Of a stretch of 13,430 nucleotides of DNA, positions 6,528 to 13,413 are shown in pieces. The notes beneath the pieces are model-generated. The model was not told where the DNA came from. It saw only the letters and a program-made list of their open reading frames with translations, and did not search any database. A program made the translations under genes and the position numbers. Each line of letters starts with the position of its first letter. Within the stretch, counting starts at the first letter, position 1. Source of the DNA: an uncultured Collinsella sp. (GTDB lineage Bacteria; Actinomycetota; Coriobacteriia; Coriobacteriales; Coriobacteriaceae); the NCBI GenBank assembly GCA_900548075.1, contig URJD01000033.1, positions 1 through 13,430 on the forward strand, written 5' to 3'.

Positions 6528-7742
6528 ATGGCCGATAAGATCCAGTGGGCGGGCAACACGATGCCCAAGAGCGATGACAAGCACTTGGGAATCATGAGCC
6601 TCGACCACGTGAAGAAGGCCCGCGCCTTCCACCAGTCGTTCCCCCAGTACACCGTCACTCCGCTTGCCCGCCTGGATGGCCAGGCCGCGCGCTTGGGCCT
6701 GTCCAACTTGTGCGTTAAGGACGAGAGCTATCGCTTTGGCCTCAACGCCTTTAAGGTCCTGGGCGGCTCGTTTGCCATGGCCAACTACATTGCCGACGAG
6801 ACCGGCAAGGACGTTGCCGACTGCACCTTCGATTACCTGACCTCCGATCAGCTGGCCGAGGACTTTGGCCAGGCTACCTTCTTTACCGCCACCGACGGCA
6901 ATCACGGCCGCGGCGTGGCATGGGCTGCCAACAAGCTGGGCCAGAAGGCCGTCGTGCACATGCCCAAGGGTTCCACCAAGCCCCGCTTTGATAACATCGC
7001 CGCCGAGGGCGCCACGGTGACCATCGAAGAGGTCAACTACGACGAGTGCGTGCGCATGGCCGCCGCCGAGGCCGACGCCTGCGAGCGCGGCGTCATCGTT
7101 CAGGACACCGCTTGGGAGGGCTACGAGAAGATCCCGTCTTGGATCATGGAGGGCTACGGCACCATGGCTTCCGAGGCTGCCGAGCAGCTGCGCGAGATGG
7201 CCATCAACCGCCCGACGCACGTCTTTGTCCAGGCTGGCGTGGGTTCGCTCGCCGGCGCCGTGGTGGGTTACTTCACCAACCTGTATCCCGATAACCCGCC
7301 CACCTTTGTCGTGGTTGAGTGCGCTCCTGCCGCCTGCCTGTACAAGGGCGCTGCCGCCGGCGACGGCGACCCGCGCATCGTGGACGGCGACATGCCCTCC
7401 ATCATGGCTGGTCTGTGCTGCGGCGAGCCCAACATCCTGGGCTGGGACATCCTGCGCAACCACACCACCGCCTTCGTGTCCTGCCCCGACTGGGTCACCG
7501 CTCGCGGCATGCGCACCCTGGGCGCTCCCGAGAAGGGCGACCCGCGCGTCATCTCCGGCGAGTCCGGCGCTGTGACCACCGGTCTGGTCGAGACCCTCAT
7601 GCTCGATCCCGAGTACGCCGAGCTCAAGGAGCTCATCGGCCTGGACAAGACGAGCTCCGTGCTCTGCTTCTCCACCGAGGGCGACACCGATCCGGATCAG
7701 TACCGTCGCATCGTCTGGGAGGGCGAGTATCCGACTTGCTAG
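6528..7742 (+). CDS. dpaL: Diaminopropionate ammonia-lyase (PLP enzyme), 404 aa
   Basis: This enzyme (YgeX in E. coli) breaks 2,3-diaminopropionate into pyruvate and two ammonia, using pyridoxal phosphate, in the cytoplasm. The family signature RFGLNAFKVLGGS (69-81) carries the PLP lysine at Lys76. TATDGNHGRG (120-129) includes Asp123, which matches the catalytic aspartate of the E. coli enzyme (position by analogy). A glycine-rich phosphate-binding loop, AGVGSLAGAVVG, follows in the second half. Length matches the family. The start is fixed by AAGGAG (6514-6519), eight bases before ATG. It stands alone, with a divergent YheO/DauR-type regulator upstream and convergent thrC downstream; the ygeW/ygeY-type partners of the E. 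coli cluster are absent here. It probably serves amino-acid catabolism for carbon and nitrogen. The serine/threonine dehydratase fold is shared, but the FGLNxFKVLGG motif favours this call. Confidence 0.93.
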   Translation: MADKIQWAGNTMPKSDDKHLGIMSLDHVKKARAFHQSFPQYTVTPLARLDGQAARLGLSNLCVKDESYRFGLNAFKVLGGSFAMANYIADETGKDVADCTFDYLTSDQLAEDFGQATFFTATDGNHGRGVAWAANKLGQKAVVHMPKGSTKPRFDNIAAEGATVTIEEVNYDECVRMAAAEADACERGVIVQDTAWEGYEKIPSWIMEGYGTMASEAAEQLREMAINRPTHVFVQAGVGSLAGAVVGYFTNLYPDNPPTFVVVECAPAACLYKGAAAGDGDPRIVDGDMPSIMAGLCCGEPNILGWDILRNHTTAFVSCPDWVTARGMRTLGAPEKGDPRVISGESGAVTTGLVETLMLDPEYAELKELIGLDKTSSVLCFSTEGDTDPDQYRRIVWEGEYPTC

Positions 7743-7807
7743 CAGGATGACCTGTCCGGGCGGCGGAGCATATGTTTGCTCCCTGCTCGAACAGTCCTGC
7801 GCAAGAC

Positions 7808-7835
7808 GGAAAGCACATTAAGTGCTTTCCTTTGC
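7808..7835 (+). terminator. Terminator after dpaL
   Basis: A perfect 9-bp stem GGAAAGCAC (7808-7816) / GTGCTTTCC (7822-7830) with a five-base loop, followed by TTTG. Upstream in the same 3' region lies a smaller hairpin, GGAGCA/TGCTCC (7765-7770 with 7777-7782). The stem arms resemble the arms of the dyad-repeat arrays; this may be chance. Confidence 0.55.
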
Positions 7836-7904
7836 GTGCGGAACTCGCGACGAACTAAACAGCCAGGCACGCTATGCACGTTCGTCATCATCCCGGTAGG
7901 TATC

Positions 7905-7938
7905 TGATAAAAGAAGGTGCGCCGGCTTTCGCCGGCGC
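7905..7938 (-). terminator. Rho-independent terminator of thrC
   Basis: Read on the minus strand, GCGCCGGC-GAAA-GCCGGCGC (7938 down to 7919) is a perfect 8-bp GC stem with a GAAA (GNRA) tetraloop. The T-rich tail CTTCTTTTATC follows. It begins 13 bases after the thrC stop codon and faces the dpaL terminator. Confidence 0.75.
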
Positions 7939-7950
7939 CTTATAAGGGGT

Positions 7951-9468
7951 TTAGTTGGTTGCTATCTTTTTTGCAGCCTGCTCTACGTAGCTGGCCATTT
8001 CGTCGACGTCACAGACGTCTTCGAAGCGGACGGGTTTGGATTCGAGTTCGGCGAGCTGGGTCGGGGCGACCGTGTTGGTTGCCTGCTCGAGCACACGCAT
8101 GGCCTTAAAGTCGTCCTCGGGAACGTTAAGCCCCAGAGCGTCGCAGCAGGCGCGCGGGAACTTGTAGGGGCTGGCGGTCGAAAGCAGCACGCGGGCCTTG
8201 GCGCCCTCGGCGGGGGCGACCTGCTCAAAGACGTGATAGCCGCAAGCGGTGTGCGGGTCGATCACGTAGCCGTTCGCATCCCAGCAGCTCTTGATGGCGG
8301 CGCGAACCTCGTCCTCGCTGGCCCAGCCGCAGCCAAACACGCTCTGGATCTTGGCCAGCAGGTCGGCGGGAACCTCGTAGCGACCCGTCTGGGCAAGCTG
8401 CTCCATAAGCCCGGCAACGAGCTCGCAGTCGCCGTCGGACAGGAAGTAGAGCATGCGCTCCAGGTTGGAGCTAATAAGGATGTCCATCGACGGCGAGATG
8501 GTCGTGAAGAACGGACGGTTGCGGTCGTAGACGCCGGTGGTCAGGAAGTCAGCCAGCACGTTGTTCTTGTCGCTCGCGACGATGAGCTTGGCGACGGGCA
8601 GACCCATGCGCTTGGCATAGTAGCCGGCCAGGATATCGCCAAAGTTGCCGGTCGGTACGCAGAACTCCACGGCGTCGCCGGCCTCGATGGCGCCGGCGCG
8701 CAGCAGCTGCGCATAGGCGGCAAAGTAGTAGACGACCTGCGGCACCAGACGGCCGACGTTGATGGAGTTGGCGCTCGAAAGCACGGTGCCAGCGGCCTCC
8801 AGATGCTCGGCAAGCTCCTTATCGGCAAAGATGCGCTTGACGGCACTCTGGGCATCGTCGAAGTTGCCGCGGATGCCGCAGACGGCGACGTTATCGCCCT
8901 CCTGAGTGGACATCTGCAGATTCTGCACGCGGCTGACTTTGCCTTCGGGATAAAAGACGGTGATGCCCGTGCCCGGAGCGTCGGCAAAGCCGGCGAGTGC
9001 TGCCTTGCCCGTGTCGCCCGACGTGGCGGTGACGATCATGATGCGCTCGGCGCCACCGTCCTTGGCAGAGGTGCGGGCCATGAGGCGGGGGAGCATCTGC
9101 AAGGCGACGTCCTTAAAGGCGCTCGTGGGACCGCCAAAGAGCTCCATCACATAGGTTTGAGGGACGCCAGCTCCCGGCGCAGCGTCGAGTTTGACGAGCG
9201 GCGTAACCTCTTCACTCGCGAACGTGCCGCGATATGCCTCGTCGACACACGCCGAAATTTCTTCGGCCGTGTAATCATTCAGTAACATTCCCAACACATC
9301 TTGAGCGATTTCAAAGTACGATTTATCTGCAAGCGAGCTGATATCGACCTGCTGGGTGCCGAGCTCGTCCGAGACAAACAAACCCCCGTCGGGAGCGATG
9401 CCGGTACGGATTGCCACCTTACTTGAGCACGATAAAGTGCGTCCTCGTGTACTATGATAAGTTCCCAT
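7951..9468 (-). CDS. thrC: Threonine synthase, 505 aa
   Basis: This PLP enzyme converts O-phosphohomoserine to threonine, the last step of the pathway. The PLP lysine is Lys119 in FGGPTSAFKD (111-120). ATSGDTG (148-154) and the phosphate-binding PTGNFGD (272-278) are the other fold-type II signatures. The N-terminus (TRGRTLSC, then DGGLFV) and the length fit the long threonine synthase class of bacteria and fungi. The start ATG at 9468 follows GAGGAG with nine-base spacing; the frame opens further to 9513 without a ribosome site. It is divergent from lysC with a 104-bp gap, so the two may share control, but no riboswitch or leader peptide is evident there. Homoserine kinase and homoserine dehydrogenase are not adjacent. 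Confidence 0.95.
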   Translation of the reverse strand: MGTYHSTRGRTLSCSSKVAIRTGIAPDGGLFVSDELGTQQVDISSLADKSYFEIAQDVLGMLLNDYTAEEISACVDEAYRGTFASEEVTPLVKLDAAPGAGVPQTYVMELFGGPTSAFKDVALQMLPRLMARTSAKDGGAERIMIVTATSGDTGKAALAGFADAPGTGITVFYPEGKVSRVQNLQMSTQEGDNVAVCGIRGNFDDAQSAVKRIFADKELAEHLEAAGTVLSSANSINVGRLVPQVVYYFAAYAQLLRAGAIEAGDAVEFCVPTGNFGDILAGYYAKRMGLPVAKLIVASDKNNVLADFLTTGVYDRNRPFFTTISPSMDILISSNLERMLYFLSDGDCELVAGLMEQLAQTGRYEVPADLLAKIQSVFGCGWASEDEVRAAIKSCWDANGYVIDPHTACGYHVFEQVAPAEGAKARVLLSTASPYKFPRACCDALGLNVPEDDFKAMRVLEQATNTVAPTQLAELESKPVRFEDVCDVDEMASYVEQAAKKIATN

Positions 9469-9572
9469 ATAACACTGCTCCTCGGATGCCTTGGTCCCAA
9501 TCGGTGAAACCATGGTATCAGAGCGCGCAAAACAGGTTCGCAGAGGCTTTTTAGAAAGGTAACCTCCAGCCC

Positions 9573-10961
9573 ATGATTAAGATTGCCAAGTTTGGCGGCT
9601 CGTCGGTCGCCGACGCCGAACACTTCAAGAAGATCAAGGCCATCGTTGATGCCGACCCTGCCCGCCGTTTTGTGGTGGTTTCCGCCTGCGGCCGCCGCTT
9701 TAAGGGCGACACCAAGGTGACCGACCTGCTCTACCTGGTTAACGCGCACGTTAAGTATCACGTGTCGTGTGAGGAGCTGCTCGAGGACATTGGCCAGCGC
9801 TATTTTGATATCGCTGACGAGCTGGAACTTACCTATCCCATCCGCGAGGAGTTCGCGGCCTTTGCCGAGCGCGCCCGCTCGGGCGGCTACTCCACCGAGG
9901 AGCTCGTGAGCCGCGGCGAGTACTTCACCGCTCGCCTGATGGCCGAATACCTGGGTCTGCCGTTCCTGGACGCTGCGACGGTTGTGGCATTCCATCACGA
10001 CGGTACGCTCAGCATGAACCGCACCTCCGAGCTGGTGCAGGAGTACGGCCAGCAGGGCGGCTTTGTTATGCCCGGTTTCTACGGCGCGACGCGTGAGGGC
10101 CAGATCAAGCTGCTCGATCGTGGCGGCGGCGATATCTCGGGCTCGATCTTGGCTAAGTGCCTGGGTGCCGATCTGTACGAGAACTGGACCGACGTCTCGG
10201 GCTTCTATTCTGCCGATCCGCGTATTGTTCCCGAGGCTCAGCCCATTGCGCGCGTTACCTACGAGGAGCTGCGCGAGCTTTCGTACATGGGCGCAAGCGT
10301 CCTGCACGAGGAGGCCGTGTTCCCCGTGCGCGAGGCAGGCATTCCGCTGGTCATCAAGAACACCAATGCGCCACAGGACCCCGGCACCATCATTAGCGAG
10401 ACGGCTGATGAGGGCGAGGCGGAGCCCATCATTACCGGCGTGACCGGCAAGCGCGGTTTTGTCGCCATCAACGTGGCCCGCGACCGCACCAAGCCGCGCG
10501 TCGGCTTTATGCGCCGCGCGCTTTCGGTCTTCGAGCGCTATGACGTTTCCGTTGAGCACATGCCCACCGGTGTCGACCGCTTTGGCGCCGTGGTGCAGGA
10601 GCAGGATGTGCACGATTCGCTGTACTCACTCGTGGGCGACATCCAGCAGGAGGTCGAGCCGCTCGAGATCGAGGTTGTCGAGGGCCTGGCGCTCATCGCC
10701 ACCGTCGGCCGCAACCTGCGCGGCCGTGCCGGCATCTCTGGTCACCTGTTTGGCATGCTCGGCCAGGCCGGCGTGAGCGTGCGTATGATTTCACAGAGCT
10801 GCGACGAGATCAACATCATTATCGGTGTCGAGGAGAAGGACTTCGACCTGGCGATTCGGACCATTTACCGTGCCTTTTCCGATGAGAACGGCATTGTGAA
10901 GGTCTCCGACCTGGAGGCTTCCGCGCCGGTCGATCCCGCTCTGGCTGCGCTCCACAAGTAG
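9573..10961 (+). CDS. lysC: Aspartate kinase, monofunctional, 462 aa
   Basis: It phosphorylates aspartate, the committed step to lysine, threonine, methionine and diaminopimelate. KFGGSS (6-11) is the kinase signature. RGGGDISGS (183-191) stands where many family members have RGGSDT, and WTDVSGFYSADPRIV (205-219) is the nucleotide-site region. Two ACT domains occupy about 295-455, so allosteric feedback by lysine and/or threonine is expected, though the effector cannot be read from sequence. It is longer than the roughly 400-residue actinobacterial LysC with its internal beta-subunit start and looks like the single-chain type represented by Bacillus YclM. There is no fused homoserine dehydrogenase. 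The best upstream site, GAAAGG (9554-9559), is 13 bases from ATG, which is long and hints at moderate translation. Confidence 0.94.
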   Translation: MIKIAKFGGSSVADAEHFKKIKAIVDADPARRFVVVSACGRRFKGDTKVTDLLYLVNAHVKYHVSCEELLEDIGQRYFDIADELELTYPIREEFAAFAERARSGGYSTEELVSRGEYFTARLMAEYLGLPFLDAATVVAFHHDGTLSMNRTSELVQEYGQQGGFVMPGFYGATREGQIKLLDRGGGDISGSILAKCLGADLYENWTDVSGFYSADPRIVPEAQPIARVTYEELRELSYMGASVLHEEAVFPVREAGIPLVIKNTNAPQDPGTIISETADEGEAEPIITGVTGKRGFVAINVARDRTKPRVGFMRRALSVFERYDVSVEHMPTGVDRFGAVVQEQDVHDSLYSLVGDIQQEVEPLEIEVVEGLALIATVGRNLRGRAGISGHLFGMLGQAGVSVRMISQSCDEINIIIGVEEKDFDLAIRTIYRAFSDENGIVKVSDLEASAPVDPALAALHK

Positions 10962-10973
10962 CTGCTATCTCGC

Positions 10974-11003
10974 TAGATTTTTGGGACTCGCCTCAAAAAT
11001 CTA
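10974..11003 (+). terminator. AT-rich hairpin after lysC
   Basis: TAGATTTTTG (10974-10983) pairs perfectly with CAAAAATCTA (10994-11003), 12 bases after the lysC stop codon. No T-run follows on either strand, so it may protect the mRNA 3' end or act together with the GC-rich terminator just downstream. Confidence 0.45.
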
Positions 11004-11034
11004 CGGCGGGGCGTTTCGTTTCGGTTTCGTTTCG

Positions 11035-11070
11035 ACGGGGCGGGTTTCGTGTCCGCCCCGTTCTTGTATA
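11035..11070 (+). terminator. Terminator between lysC and asd
   Basis: ACGGGGCGG (11035-11043) pairs with CCGCCCCGT (11053-11061) around a nine-base loop, followed by TCTTGTAT. The stem is strong and GC-rich with a modest T tail. It suggests that lysC and asd are separate transcripts, or that read-through is limited. Four GTTTC repeats lie just before it (11013-11033). Confidence 0.6.
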
Positions 11071-11135
11071 CACTGGCAACAATAATCGGCCTGCTCGGCG
11101 TGCGGGCAAAAGCCACAACCTTTAAAGGGGGAAGC

Positions 11136-12161
11136 ATGAAACAGTACACGGTTGCTATTTTGGGCGCGACGGGAGCCGTGGGCACCCAGATGCTTGAGTG
11201 CCTCAACGAGCAGGAGTTTCCGGTCGGTAAGCTAAAGCTGCTGGCGAGTGCGCGTTCCGCGGGCAAGACCGTTGAGTTCCGCGGCGAGCAGATCGTGATC
11301 GAAGAGGCTTGCCCCGAGGCCTTTGAGGGCTGTGATATTGTGCTCGGAGCCGCCGGCGACGATATCGCGAAGGAGCTACTGCCCGAGGCCGTCAAGCGCG
11401 GTGCCGTCGTGGTCGACAACAGCCATGCCTTCCGCATGGATCCCGAGGTGCCGCTGGTCGTGCCCGAGATCAATGCCGACGATATCAAGTGGCATCACGG
11501 CCTTATCGCCAACCCCAACTGTGCGACCATTATCGGCCTGGTTCCCACCTGGCCGCTGCACCAGCTTGCCGGCGTAAAGCGCATGATTGTTTCGACGTAT
11601 CAGGCAGCTTCGGGCGCCGGTGCCCCCGGTATGGCCGAGCTCGAGGCTCAGCTGGCCGCCCTGGGCCGCGGCGAGGAGATTCCCGAGCCGCGCGCGTTTG
11701 CCGCCCAGCTGGCGAGCAACCTGATTCCGCAGATTGGCGGCGTCAAGGAGGAGGGCTTTACCTCCGAGGAGATGAAGCTACAAAACGAGGGCCGCAAGAT
11801 TATGCATCTGCCCGAGCTGCGCGTGAACTGCACCTGCGTGCGCGTGCCCGTGCTGCGTTCGCACTCCGAGAGCATCACGCTCGAGTTCGAGCGTGACATT
11901 ACGGTTGACGAGGCCCGTGCTGCGCTGGCTGCCGCTCCGGGCGTGAAGCTGGTTGACGACATGGGCGCCGAGGATGCGCACGACCGCTTTCCCATGCCGA
12001 TGGACACGTCCGACCAGGACCTGATCTGGGTCGGTCGCGTGCGTCGCGACATCTCGAACCCCGAGGCTGCGCGCGGCATCACCTTCTGGTGCTGCGGCGA
12101 CCAAATCCGTAAGGGCGCGGCAACCAACGCCGTCCAGATCGCTAAGCTGCTCTGCGAGTAG
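11136..12161 (+). CDS. asd: Aspartate-semialdehyde dehydrogenase, 341 aa
   Basis: It reduces aspartyl phosphate to aspartate semialdehyde with NADPH, the branch point to diaminopimelate/lysine and to homoserine. The NADP-binding loop is GATGAVG (10-16). The active-site cysteine is Cys129 in NPNCATI. His243 in RVPVLRSHSESI fits the catalytic histidine of the family. Length matches the Gram-positive type. The frame opens at 11049, but MKQYTVAILG at 11136 is the true start: it begins directly at the Rossmann strand and follows AAAGGGGGAAG. The spurious upstream part would overlap the terminator loop. It follows lysC by 174 bp, supplying the next enzyme of the same pathway. Confidence 0.95.
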   Translation: MKQYTVAILGATGAVGTQMLECLNEQEFPVGKLKLLASARSAGKTVEFRGEQIVIEEACPEAFEGCDIVLGAAGDDIAKELLPEAVKRGAVVVDNSHAFRMDPEVPLVVPEINADDIKWHHGLIANPNCATIIGLVPTWPLHQLAGVKRMIVSTYQAASGAGAPGMAELEAQLAALGRGEEIPEPRAFAAQLASNLIPQIGGVKEEGFTSEEMKLQNEGRKIMHLPELRVNCTCVRVPVLRSHSESITLEFERDITVDEARAALAAAPGVKLVDDMGAEDAHDRFPMPMDTSDQDLIWVGRVRRDISNPEAARGITFWCCGDQIRKGAATNAVQIAKLLCE

Positions 12162-12175
12162 CGGTTGACCTGTCC

Positions 12176-12305
12176 GGCGGGGGCTGGGCTTAGTTTTCAA
12201 AACGTCCTCGACCATGTGTGGCGCCTTGTTCTGCTCCTTCGGAGCTGCGGACAAGGCGCCACACTGGTCTGCGGAGTGTTTTGAAAACTAAGCCCAGCCC
12301 CCGCC
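12176..12305. repeat. 130-bp long inverted repeat with perfect 28-bp arms between asd and ogt
   Basis: The left arm 12176-12203 (starts GGCGGGGGCTGGGCTTAG) is the exact reverse complement of 12278-12305. Inside, TGTGGCGCCTTGT (12217-12229) pairs with ACAAGGCGCCACA (12251-12263), GACCA (12210-12214) pairs with TGGTC (12265-12269), and GCTCC-TTC-GGAGC (12233-12245) caps the tip. The whole element could fold into one long hairpin or cruciform. It starts 14 bases after the asd stop codon. No T-run follows it. No adjacent target-site duplication is visible, although loosely similar GCGGTTGAC (12161-12169) and GCGGTGAC (12307-12314) flank it. Options are a MITE-like element, a 3' stabilising or terminating structure, or an insulator. 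Confidence 0.85.
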
Positions 12306-12406
12306 TGCGGTGACGCTGCTGCGAGCGGTCTGCGATGGGGCCGTTGTTGGTTGGGGCCGCTGGGCTGATGTGGGGGCGCGCGGCTGTTGCGGGCTCTGGT
12401 CCCAGC

Positions 12407-12557
12407 GGCGGCCTCGGCGCTTTGCGCCTGCCGCCTTTGGGGACTGCGGGGCGCGGCCGGCAGCTGCGGCGCTTCGCGCCTGCTGCTTGAGGTGACTTTG
12501 GGGTCGTGCGGCAGCTGCGGCGCTTTGCGCCTGCTGCCTTGGGTGACTTTGGGGTCG
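12407..12557. repeat. Three imperfect tandem copies of a 51-52 bp GC-rich repeat upstream of ogt
   Basis: Copies begin at 12407, 12459 and 12510. Each carries a hairpin of the form GGCGC-TTT-GCGCC (TTC loop in copy 2) inside wider GGCAG/CTGCC pairing. Copies 2 and 3 also share GTGACTTTGGGGTCG after the hairpin. Because 51 is divisible by three, the minus strand can be read as a 17-residue repeat (for example AAGAKRRSCR), but it lacks start signals and is probably not a gene. The array ends 27 bases before the likely -10 box of ogt. Bases 12306-12406, before the copies, are GC-rich with no feature I can name. Confidence 0.75.
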
Positions 12558-12583
12558 ATTGGGGTTGTCTGCACAATTCGCGG

Positions 12584-12589
12584 TATTAT
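12584..12589 (+). promoter_or_regulatory. Probable -10 box of ogt
   Basis: TATTAT sits 27 bases upstream of the GTG start. No good -35 hexamer exists at 16-18 bp spacing (TTGTCT is at 13 bp, TTGGGG at 19), so the assignment is tentative. Confidence 0.4.
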
Positions 12590-12616
12590 GGTGCGGAGTT
12601 TTGAAAGGAGCCGCTG

Positions 12617-13195
12617 GTGGTCACGACGACGTTTGCTTCGCCTTTGGGCGAAATCTTGCTTGCCGCTGATGGCCGCGGTCTGACGGGGCTTTGGTTTGAG
12701 GGGCAGGAGCATTTTGGCTCCACGCTTCTCAAAGAAGATCCCGAACATGTTGAAGGCGCCGATGCAGTTTCTGGTGCTGGTGGCATGTCGTCGGTGAGTC
12801 CTGCAAATGGTGCGGCGTCTTCGGTGCTTGAGCGTTCTTGGGCTTGGCTGAATGCTTATTTTGCAGGGCAGGAACCTCGGTTTACGCCTCCGTTGCATAT
12901 GATTGGCACGGCGTTTCAGCGTGAAGTCTGGTACGAACTGCTTTCTATTCCGCGTGGCGAGGTCGCCACGTATGGCGAGATCGCCCAGCGTGTTGCCGCC
13001 CGCCATCGGGTGCCGGGGAACGAGGATCCCGTTGTGTCTCCTCGTGCGGTGGGGGCTGCGGTTGCGCGTAATCCCATTTCGATTATCGTGCCGTGCCATC
13101 GCGTGGTGGCGGCCGACGGGTCGCTCAATGGATATGCCGGCGGTCTCGACCGTAAGGAGTGGCTGCTGCGGCTTGAGGGCGCGTACGAGGAGTAA
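12617..13195 (+). CDS. ogt: Methylated-DNA--[protein]-cysteine S-methyltransferase, 192 aa
   Basis: It repairs O6-alkylguanine by transferring the alkyl group to its own cysteine and is consumed in the reaction. The acceptor is Cys160 in IIVPCHRVV (157-165), followed by the usual GxLxGYAGGL-type segment (DGSLNGYAGGLDRK). The helix-turn-helix region IPRGEVATYGEIAQRVA (111-127) inserts into DNA. The N-terminal part starts close to a family strand (FASPLGEILLAA). Residues about 40-70 (GADAVSGAGGMSSVSPANGA) are a low-complexity linker longer than usual, and residues 130-141 (HRVPGNEDPVVS) look like an extra loop before the conserved PRAVGAAVARNP. Translation starts at GTG, set by GAAAGGAG seven bases upstream. 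I use ogt as the generic symbol; the product has no Ada regulatory domain. Confidence 0.92.
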   Translation: MVTTTFASPLGEILLAADGRGLTGLWFEGQEHFGSTLLKEDPEHVEGADAVSGAGGMSSVSPANGAASSVLERSWAWLNAYFAGQEPRFTPPLHMIGTAFQREVWYELLSIPRGEVATYGEIAQRVAARHRVPGNEDPVVSPRAVGAAVARNPISIIVPCHRVVAADGSLNGYAGGLDRKEWLLRLEGAYEE

Positions 13196-13210
13196 CGCTC
13201 GAGTACTTTG

Positions 13211-13336
13211 CCTGTAGTAGCCGACTTCGACCAAAGCTCGCTCGAGTTCGCTTTGATTAGAGCACTTAAGACCCTTGTTTTCTGTCAATAGTGCTATCTG
13301 TTCGTTGATGGATATCCACGACTTCTGGTATTTCAT
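13211..13336 (-). pseudogene. N-terminal remnant of an Abi_2 (AbiD/AbiF-type) abortive-infection gene
   Basis: From ATG at 13336 the minus strand encodes MKYQKSWISINEQIALL at the start and ALVEVGYYR at residues 34-42. This matches the opening pattern of Abi_2 family proteins (K-P-hydrophobic-S-x-x-E-Q-I-x-L-L, then IGYYRLSGY about 30 residues later). After GYYR the expected LSGYW is replaced by QSTRA, and the frame simply runs antisense through ogt, so the rest of the roughly 300-residue gene is missing. Start signals are intact (AGAGG before ATG). The segment is richer in A+T than its surroundings, suggesting acquired DNA. The junction falls in an inverted repeat (CTCGAG at 13198-13203 and 13241-13246, CTTTG/CAAAG inside). 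A short expressed peptide cannot be excluded. Confidence 0.6.
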
Positions 13337-13340
13337 TTAA

Positions 13341-13413
13341 GCCTCTTGATATAAAAAGAGCTGGAGTTGCGCATCGTTGAGAGGCTTTCCAGCTTTAGAG
13401 ACATAAAATTATA
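13341..13413 (-). promoter_or_regulatory. Promoter and switch-like leader of the Abi_2 remnant
   Basis: The minus strand has a perfect TATAAT (13413-13408); its -35 box would fall beyond the window edge. The leader then folds as AGCTGGA (13394-13388) with TCCAGCT (13365-13359), followed by CTTTTT, a terminator-like arrangement. The loop of that hairpin carries GCCTCT (13385-13380), exactly complementary to AGAGGC (13346-13341), which is the ribosome site. The leader could therefore both attenuate transcription and mask translation. The stem is only 7 bp, so this is suggestive. Confidence 0.4.

Noticed and set aside
6396..7463. 355-residue minus-strand frame opposite dpaL
   Set aside because: It is fully antisense to a clear enzyme gene and is His/Val/Gly-rich, typical of a codon-bias shadow.
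7808..7830. Isolated member of the dyad-repeat family after dpaL
   Set aside because: The arms share GGAAAGCAC with the arrays, but the loop is 5 nt instead of 16 and the stem is 9 bp; an ordinary terminator explains it.
8233..9285. 350-residue plus-strand frame opposite thrC
   Set aside because: Antisense to an unambiguous threonine synthase; no ribosome site or recognisable domain.
9279..10613. 444-residue minus-strand frame opposite lysC
   Set aside because: Antisense to aspartokinase and also overlapping the thrC start; a shadow frame.
12176..12305. Insertion sequence or simple terminator at the long inverted repeat
   Set aside because: There is no transposase and no adjacent target duplication to call an insertion sequence, and no T-run to call a standard terminator; it was kept as an inverted repeat of unknown role.
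12190..12576. Basic Pro/Arg-rich minus-strand ORF with a 17-residue repeat
   Set aside because: The repeat is explained by the 51-52 bp DNA repeats and the inverted repeat; no start signals, and it lies in the ogt upstream region.
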